Shown here: positions 9,670-18,766 of the stretch, in pieces
How positions within the stretch are numbered: the stretch's first letter is position 1
Layout of the letters: the number at the start of each line of letters is the position of its first letter
Notes under the pieces: generated by a model
The model's database searches: none
Seen by the model: only the letters and a program-made list of their open reading frames with translations
What the model was told of the DNA's origin: nothing
Made by a program: the position numbers and the translations under genes
Assembly: GCA_040285825.1 (NCBI GenBank)
Contig: JAUPSS010000002.1
Coordinates: forward strand, 2,046,001 to 2,110,000
Source: Eukaryota sp. TZLM1-RC
Taxonomy: Eukaryota; Metamonada: BaSk clade
Length of the DNA: 64,000 nucleotides
Direction of reading: 5' to 3'

Positions 9670-10930
9670 ATGGCCGATCCTAAACAAGAAATCCTTGCTC
9701 TCATTGATGAGCTTTCCAAGCTCAAGCACGACCTCTTTGGTAACGATTATCTCCGTACATGGGATCTCTCTGACGACACTGTCAAAGCTGTCGTCTTGAC
9801 TTCCCAAATCTTGAAGAAGATGTGGGACAACAACATCTCTGCCAAGGTCTTTGACTCTGGACTTGCTGTCTCTCAATTTCGTGATAATGTATGAAATTTC
9901 AAACTTACTCACTACAGTCAACCCGTACTCGTTTTTCTTTCGCCTCGGCAGCTGCTTTCCTGGGACTCAATGTTCAAGATCTTGATGAAGAGAAGTCTCA
10001 GATCAGTCATGGTGAAACTGTCCGTGAAACTGCTAACATGATCTCATTCCTTACAGAAGTCATTGGTATTCGTGATGATAAGTTTTTGGGAGCTGGCCAC
10101 ACTTATCAAGCTGAAGTTGCTCAATCACTTTCCGATGGACATAAGGAAGGTGTACTTCCCCAACGTCCAGCCGTTGTAAACCTCCAATGTGATGAAGATC
10201 ACCCAACTCAATCCATGAGTGATTTACTTCATCTGATTGAACATTTCGGAGGTGTTGAAAACCTCAAAGGTAAAAAGCTCGCCATGACCTGGGCCTACTC
10301 TCCCAGTTATGGTAAACCTTTGTCTGTTCCTCAAGGTATCATTGGTCTCCTCAGTCGATTCGGCATGGACATCCATCTTGCCCACCCTGAAGGGTTTGTT
10401 TTTTCAATTATACTCATATTAGATATGACCTTATCCCCGAAGTTGTTGACATTGCCAAGCAAAACTCTGAGAAAAGTGGTGGTTCCTTCACTCATGGTCA
10501 CTCTATGACAGATGCCTTCAAGGATGCCCACGTTGTTTATCCCAAATCCTGGGCCAGCATGGCTACCTACGCCAAGCGTACTGAGTATCTCAAGAACGGA
10601 GATAAGGAGGGCCTTGATCAACTTGAAAAGATCACCCTTGCTGAAAATGCTAAGCATATGGACTGGGAATGTACTGAAGAAAAGATGAAGCTCACAAAGG
10701 AAGGAAAGGCTATGTATATGCATTGTCTTCCTGCTGATATCACAGGTGTTTCTTGTGAACACGGTGAAGTTGAAGCTTCTGTTTTTGATAGATATCGTGT
10801 TGATACCTACAAGGAAGCTTCTCATAAGCCTCATGTAATTGCATCAGCTGTCCTCTTGTCTCGCTTCCAAAACTGTCCTGAAGTTTTGAAGAAGTTGGTT
10901 GAAGAAGGCAAACCTCACAGACGTGTTTAA
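9670..10930 (+). CDS. ygeW-like: YgeW-type knotted carbamoyltransferase, 400 aa, two 29-nt introns
   Basis: Belongs to the aspartate/ornithine carbamoyltransferase superfamily and most resembles bacterial YgeW. That enzyme is encoded with diaminopropionate ammonia-lyase, hydantoinase, carbamate kinase and SsnA in the E. coli yge cluster linked to anaerobic purine breakdown. Two introns must be removed: 9889-9917 (GTATG..CACTACAG) and 10394-10422 (GTTTG..ATATTAG), both exactly 29 nt. After splicing, the carbamoyl-phosphate loop reads FRDNSTRTRFSFASAAAFLGL, with STRTR at residues 74-78, and the HCLP motif lies near residue 332 (YMHCLPADITG). The spliced length of 400 aa is close to bacterial YgeW (about 396 aa). 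CDS = join(9670..9888,9918..10393,10423..10930). The true substrate is unknown: the family is still debated, and ornithine or another amine cannot be excluded from sequence alone. It lies between the two inverted Fanzor copies. Confidence 0.88.
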
Positions 10931-13276
10931 ATTAGTTTTGTAGAGTTGTCTTATATAAATTTTTGATGTATCGTTCACTGTCAAGACAACAATTGTAACA
11001 AATCATTTATCTTGATTATTTGACTTTGGGAGTAGCCTATATTAGGAGTAACATGAATGGAGTCGTAGCTATCTGTGTAGTAATATAATCTTTCATTCAC
11101 TGGAACTAAAAAGCTCAACTTAGGTTTATTCTCTTGCTGAAATTTCGATTTGAGTTAAAATGATTCATTTAAATTATAGCTTTGTGATGTGAGTTGTGTC
11201 AATTGAAGCCATACAAAAACATGACGTCATTAATTGCCATGACAATCAATCCTTTGAATTCTGAATTTTACTAAATAAAAATTTTATGATGGACCATCCA
11301 AATCCAACATGGTCCTAGTTTAAGTAATTATGCGTAAATAATGATGAGTGAAAAGAAAGTTAAACTTCCAGAGAAGTAACAGAATTTGAATGGATGATCC
11401 TCTGAATTGTTCAGTGTCTGGTTTTAGCTTATATAACGCAGACAATCAAATTGAAATTGCCAAAGTAACACCAATTAAGAAGAATTCATTGCCACTTCAG
11501 ATTTCTGAATTATCTGGACATGCTTTCTGGGACACACAGGCAATTTACAGAATTTTGGATCCCTGATCAATCGAATTACCCGAGAAATTCTGGAGCTTTT
11601 CTTGGAGGAAACATTCAAAAATTCCAATATCAAAATTAGAAATGGATTGTTCGAATAGGTGAAGGGGCTTTCCAACAGCAGGATTACTTTTTTATTTTTT
11701 CATAAGCGCTGATATTGCAACTTGCCACCTACACCTTATAAGAAAAGATAAAGCTGGGAAGAGTCGCCTAAAGAAGCCCGAACAAGATGAAAAGGAACCG
11801 TACCTGACTGAAATTCCACGAAATGAGCTGATTAATAAAACCTTCTCAGAAATTGACCCTGGCATTAGGGAGCAATTGATGGCTGGGAAACGAAAATGAA
11901 ATTGCCCAAATCCCAACATGTAAACTGAACCACACTCAATCCCAACAGATGCAAGATTAGAATGGGACGAATGGCGTGAAGAAAACAAAAAAGAAATAGA
12001 GGTTTTATTAACAGAATTAAAAAAGACAAAAGGACAAAACCAATAATCGCCATTTCAGGCCAAAACAAAATCCTCCTCCTCCGAATGAAAACAAGAAAAA
12101 AAACTAAAGGAATTTACTTTCAAGAGACTCACTGCTCCTCAAGGGAGAAGAGAAACTCTGAACAAAGACCATCAAAAATCCAATAAGGATGCTAAAGAAT
12201 CATGGATTTACAAAAAAACAGTTAACTAATGGGAAGAAAGTTTAACACAAATTTTAAAGAAAACTCTAGACCATAAAGAATTCCTATAATACTGCAAAGC
12301 AAAAAACAACTCTTCTCTCCATAATGGAGTTTTTTACTCTTATATAGAGGAGTCATGAAGTTGCAAAGATTCATGACCAAACAGAGGTCTGAAGCAAAAT
12401 GGATGAATGAATTTGAAAATAAGTTTGGAGTTCCAGAATAATATTTTAGTGATGGGTCATCGGAAGCAAACCAATTTTAACCATCAAGCACCAACAAAGA
12501 ACGTTGGATATCGAAAGATGTTTGAAAAACATAACTTTTGTCTATTGCTGCTGGAGGATTATTGAACAAGTTGTCGATGTCATGCATGTGTACTCGAGGG
12601 GAAAGAAGGCGAAAATGTAAAGAAGCATCGAGTACCTAATCCAAGACCTTACATGATTCATGTTGTGGATCAATATAGTTTTGGAAAGATCCTGATTCCT
12701 TTCATCTTCATATTCCATATTACAGTTCTACATTGGCATTTCGGGTGCATTTCTGCACCATCTCTAGGGATATGGATATTCAGACAGAAATATTCTGTGA
12801 CGAGAGAACCTTGCTTCGTAGGTTTTTAAACATCATTGGCAATCATCAACCTCATTCTTGTCTAAATCACAATTTAATGCAGTTTGATTTACAGGTTTTA
12901 AAAATAGATTATATTATTTTGATTTACCTTTTCCCACTGTTCCAGATAATACAGTAATTGATGTACTCAATCAACTTTCACCAAGCTGAAGGAAAGTTGT
13001 CATCAGGGAAAATGGCTTCTTTCTTTTAGATACTTTGGTTTTTGCCAAAAAAAAATTTATTAATATACCCTACGGACATGGATTAGGCAATCTGGCATAT
13101 ACAATGATAAATAAAAAGAAAAACAAACTTCATAAGAAATTTTCTCATATTATACCAATTGATTGTTTAGCTTCTTCTCTGAGGCAAAATTCAATTCAAT
13201 ATGGGCTTCATGATTGTATCCTTTGTCTGAAACATTTCGTGCTGTTTCAGAAAGACAGAACGTAATTTTATACCAC
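10931..13276. other. Decayed DNA without an intact gene
   Basis: Between the ygeW-like gene and Fanzor copy B. From about 11470 to 12700 the plus strand shows interrupted peptide-like stretches (for example KSRLKKPEQDEKEPYLTEIP near 11750, LEWDEWREENKKEIEVLLTEL near 11960, and YGHGLGNLAYTMINKKKN near 13070), with many stops between them. This looks like an old mobile-element or gene remnant. I do not recognise the family. Confidence 0.35.
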
Positions 13277-15395
13277 CACGAATAATTGCCCAATTATATT
13301 AATCATTAATGGCCAGAATTCGTTATATTTCAGCTGAGTATTATGGGCAAAGAATGGTGAAACCAAAAAGTGCATTTCCACAGGATTTTGAAGACTTTGT
13401 ACATGACGAAGGAGTTTATACTTTTAAAACTACCTTTGAGCAACAAAAGTTAAACAAAACATTGAGTTATCTTGATCACTCAAGACACAAGCCTGAACAG
13501 TTTCCACGATTTCCAACTGATGGCTTCAGTAAACCACCCAAGTAAATGGCCCCAGTAATGTTTGCCATTTTTGAGAATAATTTGAAACTAAATTATGAAA
13601 AACATATTAATCGATTTATTAATGCTTACTTTGACAAACCAGATGTGGAAAATATGTTAGCAGAAATGCACAAGCTGGGTGGATACTCAACGCCATTATC
13701 TACAATTATTTCATTATAGAGATTTAGACTTCGTCAATTCAAAAACTTGTTTTTAGTTTATGATAGAGATTGCTTGAGTTCTTTGTTTCATCATCCTGGT
13801 AATATTTCAGACCTTCTGAATGATGAATTTTTCGATTTATGTGAACAACCTGATATAAGAAATAATGAACTCACAGACATATTTGAAGGTCTTATTGAGC
13901 CATTCATTTGTCAAATTGAGAATAGGGTCACTGACGAGAATTTAGTTAATAACATATTTCCAGTGGATGTACACTTTCCTGCAGACGCTGTTGAAAAAGA
14001 TCCTCAAATATTCCTAAAACCAGCAATTACAATCGCCCAATATATCTCCAGTGGAGAGGGAAAACCTTATCATATTTCTTCTGTTTCAACCACTGTAGGC
14101 CCTGGATATTTTCCTATTGATTCAAGAACAATATGGAGAATAATCAAACAAACATTAATTGATGATTTATCATTTACACAGACGTCGAAAATGTCCAATA
14201 CACTAGCGCAAATTACGAAATTCAAACCACCTGAGCAATTTGAATTTTGGTCTAATTTTATCGATTTAAACCAATTAATGTTCAAACAAAAGAGCTATCA
14301 ACTCAACAACATTATCCACACAGATGGATTTTGGATTGCAGTAGAATTTGTTCGTCGGGATTTACAAGGTCAGAAATGTAAGCCAGACAACAAGGCTAGT
14401 ATTTCTGATTTATATTTGATGATGATGATGTTGATGCTTTTCAAGACAAACGAATTGTTGTTTGTGATCCTGGAAACCGTGATTTATTGTATTTTGGTAG
14501 TAAAAAAACGGATCAAGAATTAGCCATAGTTCCTGAAGATGAAACTGAACAGCAAAGAAATAGTCGGGTCATGAATCAAGACAAGAAGTACAAATGGTTA
14601 AGAATGACTCAGATGTGCTAGTCTTTGAAAAGTAGGATGATTGAAAAGCAAAAACGATGGGCGACAAAGTATACTGAGGTAGGTTACGACAGGAACTAAT
14701 TGATAGAGTCTAATGAAATGACAATTGAAGATGCACACCCAATTATCCGCATTTGCTGCAAATTCAGCAACTTTTAGAGAGTTCTCAAACTTTGTGGTTA
14801 CCAAACTTCGGCAAGCTTTTTTGACAATTGACTTTTATAGTCTTGACTTGTGGAGCATTCATAAAATGCAAGCTTTTATTCACAAGCAAAAGACTGAAAG
14901 TTGGTTGTTAAAAAGCCTTGTTCAGCAGTCTGGCAACCCAAAAGACACTTTAATACTAATGGGTGATTATGGTAAAAAAAAGTTTCCAAGAATTTAAAAC
15001 ATCAGAGACCTACTAGAGGCATTGGATGGACTGAATTTCTGAAAAGAAATGGATTTGAAGTGTTGATGATTAATGAAGCTTTCACTTCAGCAAAATGTCC
15101 TGTTTGTTTTGCAAAGGTTGCTACGTTTTTGAGAGTAACAAATCCCAGATTCTACAGAAGAGCAAAGACTCCTGTTACTAAATGTCATGGTTTATTAGCT
15201 TGTAACAGTGAGAGTTGCAAACTCAGTAACAAAGGCTCAACAAAGATTTTCAATAGAAATGAGCTGGCTTGTCTGAATATGTTTGCAATTGCTGAAGCCA
15301 GAATGATTGGTAATGAAAGGCCTCAGGATCTGTGTAGTAGATAGTTTTTGTAATTATTCCACACGAAAATTGAGCGTGTAATGGAAATTTCCCAT
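13277..15395 (+). mobile_element. Fanzor family-1 element, copy B
   Basis: Inverted near-duplicate of copy A. The shared segment starts CACGAATAATTGCCC and runs to the ACACG...CGTGT hairpin (15362-15380) and the following TGGAAATTTCCCA. Its left flank differs from that of copy A, so the left boundary is sharp; the right boundary is less certain. Both copies share most of the same inactivating changes. Confidence 0.75.
13309..15344 (+). pseudogene. Fanzor (TnpB-like) family 1, copy B, broken
   Basis: Same layout as copy A: first ORF 13309-13545 ending in TAA, then MAPVMFAIFENN, with an additional in-frame TAG near 13719 (STIISL*RFRLRQ) absent from copy A; the TDG segment (LNNIIHTDGFWIAVEF) near 14310; the same frameshift at the GATGATGAT run near 14417; RuvC-I CDPGNRDLLYFG near 14470 (GKRD in copy A); SAFAANSATFREFS near 14750; a frameshift at an A-run near 14974; INEAFTSAKCPVC near 15070; and FNRNELACLN near 15255. 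The RuvC-III position is again Asn instead of Asp. The shared frameshift and TAA predate the duplication, or reflect copying of a defective parent. Confidence 0.8.
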
Positions 15396-15449
15396 ATTCC
15401 AGTAATCTCACCAATCTACTACTATTTGACATTTTTGTTCTGCTAGCCG

Positions 15450-15695
15450 ATGTCTTTGTCCACTATAGGCTACTCAATCACCAAGGAAGATTATGGACTT
15501 GTTCCTATACCACAACCTTCTCACCCTGTACTAGAAATTCCAGAGACTTCCCTCATGGAAATCTACAGACAACTTACTCCTTCTGAACCTCCCCAACTTA
15601 CAGCAGATGATTTTATCAGAGTTTGCTCTTTCGCAAAACCACCACTTGAGAAGAAACCCTCTGCTTTGAAGCTGAAAATCCGACGAAGAAGATGA
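15450..15695 (+). CDS. Small basic-tailed protein of unknown function, 81 aa
   Basis: Open frame from ATG at 15450 to TGA, starting MSLSTIGYSITKEDYG and ending in a cluster of lysines and arginines (LKLKIRRRR). It is proline-rich (PIPQPSHPVLEIPET, PSEPPQLT). I do not recognise a family. It lies 54 nt after the Fanzor copy B boundary and its 3' end faces the next gene. The basic tail could bind nucleic acid or act as a localisation signal (inference). Coding status is plausible but not proven. Confidence 0.45.
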   Translation: MSLSTIGYSITKEDYGLVPIPQPSHPVLEIPETSLMEIYRQLTPSEPPQLTADDFIRVCSFAKPPLEKKPSALKLKIRRRR

Positions 15696-15860
15696 TTTTT
15701 TATAGGTACTCTCTTTCTCACCGCTTGGTGATGTGTTTCACTTTTATATATTATATTGCTTGTGTGTTGTTATTGTAACTTCAAACAACAAGCTTTTTAT
15801 TATTTGATCTCAAGTTTTTAAATAAATAATTATACCATCCATCTTTGTCTATACTAATTT

Positions 15861-18080
15861 TTAATAGTAGCTAAAACTTCGTATTTGTTGAGTTGGGTGA
15901 GTCGCTGTTGACTTTCTCTGTTTTTCTGCCTCCACAACCAACATTTTTAAGGCTGAAGCTTGAATCTTCAAGACTGATGAATCAGATGAAACAACAAATT
16001 CTGGAATCCTTGCAGAAAGGAATGTCTGCTGTTTGTTTCTTAATTGAGAAGATTTTTCATAGATAAGTGCAAGCTTACCCTTCAACTCACCCAGATGACG
16101 AGTCTTCAGTAAAGAAAGCTCTTTTGAGTGCTTTGTCTTCAGTTTTTGTCTCTCCTGGATGTTTGCTTTGGATTCAGCTTTACATTGGAAACTTTTGAGA
16201 TTAACCAACTCCAAATGAGTCTTCTTCAACAGATTGTCAAGATCTTGTATTAAACTAGACTCCAGTTGTAATTGTTCGTTATGGAGCGTAAACAGTTGAT
16301 GTTCACCTCCAGGAAGGGAGAGAAACTTTCTGAGAGCAGTATATAAACGAAGTACTTCAGATTCTTCCGTCGGTTGGGACTCTTCTTGATGTTCCTCTTC
16401 GACTACCGCAGTCGTTGATTCACTAACACCATCTAGTAGAGCAGAGAAAAGGCTATCATCGACAGAGAAAGTATCGATATGCTGAGGTGGTCGCTCTGGA
16501 ATATAACGTTCTGGTTTCTTCTTCTTGGCAGGTTCAGGGGCTTTTTGCTTTGATTCATACGCATTGTAATCATTATCAAAATCTATGTGTTTTTTGCCTT
16601 CTACTTGTCTGATTTTGGTGTAGAGTTCTATTAACCTTTGCTTGGCCAATTCAATTTCCTGCAATAAATCAACGTTAATTGTTTCATTGTTTGAACTAAC
16701 ACGATAAATTCCAGCTAAAATTGTATCAGCAGCTTTAGAATACTTTTTGCTAGCTTCATAGTTCTCAGCCAACAGTTCTGTCAATGATAAGCAGTACTGT
16801 AACAGAGATTGAGAATGTAAAAGATCAATTTTCTTTGAAATCGCAAAAGTGGACAAATCCAGTTTAGAATACAAATTAACAAAACTCTTGATGGTAGCAC
16901 AGATCTCAGTGTAATAACGGTCCAATGAAGAGGCAACAACGAGTTCTTGATAATGGGAGATCCATTGTGAAATGATTTGATCAAGAACTTTTACCAATCT
17001 TTGATGATCAATATTTGACACTTGCAATTCCTTTTCTAAAACATAGCAAGTTAATTCATACGAAGGTAACTCAACTTCATTAACTGATGATCTCAAAAGT
17101 GCTAGTGTTTGATCATCAATTTTTACATCCTTTTTTGAACTGGATCTGGTATAGTTGAATGATGAAAACTTGCATCTAAAAATCCATAAATGAGAAGATG
17201 TATGAGACACTTTAGAATTAGAAAAAAAGGTAACTGTTTGAGAAGCCAAGAGAAACACCCCATTTGTAAGAGATGAAACATCCGCTTCAGTGAGATACTC
17301 TTTACCAATGTCACAAGATAGTCCAACTGTACCAAAGAAACCATCCAACAATGATGAGGGTTGTGTATCATTGATAGAAAGGTCGATCAAACCAATGTAT
17401 CTTCTAGACAATTTGAGCACTATTGAATACTTTGTGAGTAACGGTAACTCTCGTAGTTTGTTCACAAAGATATGAAGATTTTCTAAAGACTCGGTTTCCA
17501 GTGAGTCTATGATAGACACAAGCTCTTCTGCAATTTCTATAATGTGGGAATCTTGCAAACTCTTAATCCTAATCAAATTCGATGAATCTTGAAGGTTGAT
17601 TATAGATTTTATAAGTTCATGTTTCTCTGGATTGGTCAAAACAGAGCGACACGTCATATCCATCACCTCCTGTAGAAGATCAAGTTTAGAGTGTTTAACA
17701 CACCATTTTGCAACAGTCTTGATTGCTTCTGTAGAACCAAAAGAGTACGACAGCACAGTGGATAAAATATAACGTACATATGTAACAGGTAAGACTGGAT
17801 CCTTACACAGTACATCCAACCTCAATAGATGTGATAACAAAATTGGAGATGAATCAACCAAGAACATTAATGAGGATATAACACTTGACACATTGTACTG
17901 TTGGGCATCCAACGTGTCCCAATGCTGTTCTATGAATTTGAACAACGTAAGTATGTAGTGGTCACTGACGGAATACAATAAAACATCTAAATTGGCAATA
18001 GCTTCATCTATGATAGCTACAGCCTTTGAAAACGATACAGTCAGTGGAGGTGAAAGCTTTCTGATAGCTTTGGAAAGCAT
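15861..18080 (-). CDS. Large helical protein with C-terminal coiled coil, unrecognised, 739 aa
   Basis: Long uninterrupted frame from ATG (18080) to TAA. The N-terminal ~450 residues are leucine-rich and predicted helical, in a style like TPR or HEAT solenoids, without a motif I can name. A linker of K/P/E-rich sequence (APEPAKKKKPERYIPERPP) follows near residue 505, then an acidic stretch (EEEHQEESQPTEESE), then a coiled-coil region with many K, E, L and Q residues. A piece around 17150-17215 (SHTSSHLWIFRCKF) could contain an unrecognised mini-intron, because a GT...TTTAG pair exists there, but its removal would shift the frame, so I leave it in. The function is unknown. Confidence 0.75.
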   Translation of the reverse strand: MLSKAIRKLSPPLTVSFSKAVAIIDEAIANLDVLLYSVSDHYILTLFKFIEQHWDTLDAQQYNVSSVISSLMFLVDSSPILLSHLLRLDVLCKDPVLPVTYVRYILSTVLSYSFGSTEAIKTVAKWCVKHSKLDLLQEVMDMTCRSVLTNPEKHELIKSIINLQDSSNLIRIKSLQDSHIIEIAEELVSIIDSLETESLENLHIFVNKLRELPLLTKYSIVLKLSRRYIGLIDLSINDTQPSSLLDGFFGTVGLSCDIGKEYLTEADVSSLTNGVFLLASQTVTFFSNSKVSHTSSHLWIFRCKFSSFNYTRSSSKKDVKIDDQTLALLRSSVNEVELPSYELTCYVLEKELQVSNIDHQRLVKVLDQIISQWISHYQELVVASSLDRYYTEICATIKSFVNLYSKLDLSTFAISKKIDLLHSQSLLQYCLSLTELLAENYEASKKYSKAADTILAGIYRVSSNNETINVDLLQEIELAKQRLIELYTKIRQVEGKKHIDFDNDYNAYESKQKAPEPAKKKKPERYIPERPPQHIDTFSVDDSLFSALLDGVSESTTAVVEEEHQEESQPTEESEVLRLYTALRKFLSLPGGEHQLFTLHNEQLQLESSLIQDLDNLLKKTHLELVNLKSFQCKAESKANIQERQKLKTKHSKELSLLKTRHLGELKGKLALIYEKSSQLRNKQQTFLSARIPEFVVSSDSSVLKIQASALKMLVVEAEKQRKSTATHPTQQIRSFSYY

Positions 18081-18766
18081 TGGACCAACAGCTATTTAGG
18101 AAGGAGAGGAATTAATTTTGGGGAAATCTCTACATATTTGGCAGCAATTGTTTCAGAGGTTTAAGTTGTAGCTCTGTTCCCTCAGTAGTACACATAAGCT
18201 ACAGTGATTTGTATCTATTTGAAAATTTAGAAGGATATTTTTCAAACCCTGAAATGAACTAGCTTCTCAATATATATATCTTGAGGAAACTCAGAATATT
18301 GATTTCGTCTACTTCTACTCAATCCTCAATAATTCTTCATCAGTCGTAATTAAATACACAGGAAAAGTTCCCTCAAACCTCAAAGTTCTTGAGGATGGCC
18401 AATGATTTCATAAGGATTGTCCGTTACATATACCTTTGGCTTTCAATTTTTCCATTATGGGGTTCTACAATTGTGGAACCTTCTATCAGTATACACTTTA
18501 CTCAATTACAATCATTTATTAAACAAAGATGGAAAGTGATGGAAATACAGTGTTGGGTCGAGGGTCAAATGATTGATTTAGTGGTCAACCACTGGAACTA
18601 TGAAAAGTTGATAGATTTCACACCATGTATTGTTATCTGTATCAGAATCATAGTTGTGGGTCACATTTTTTACACAGTGATTTTTTCAGGAGCTTCCTAT
18701 TCAATTTATTACAAAATTTGAAGAAAAAGAGGTTGAATCAGCATGGAACTCCAATAGTTAAAGTAA
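18081..18766. other. Intergenic region between two divergent genes
   Basis: About 690 bp separating the start of the 739-aa protein (minus) from the EDC4-like gene (plus). It should hold both promoters. I see no repeat or RNA gene. A 110-codon open frame inside has no recognisable content. Confidence 0.4.

Noticed and set aside
9670-10930. Ordinary ornithine carbamoyltransferase
   Set aside because: FRDNSTRTRFSFASA, the LSDDTVKAVVLTSQIL start and the ~400-aa length fit YgeW better; typical ornithine enzymes are near 310-340 aa.
17161-17215. A mini-intron in the 739-aa protein
   Set aside because: Removing the GT..TTTAG segment shifts the frame, and the uninterrupted frame is long on both sides.
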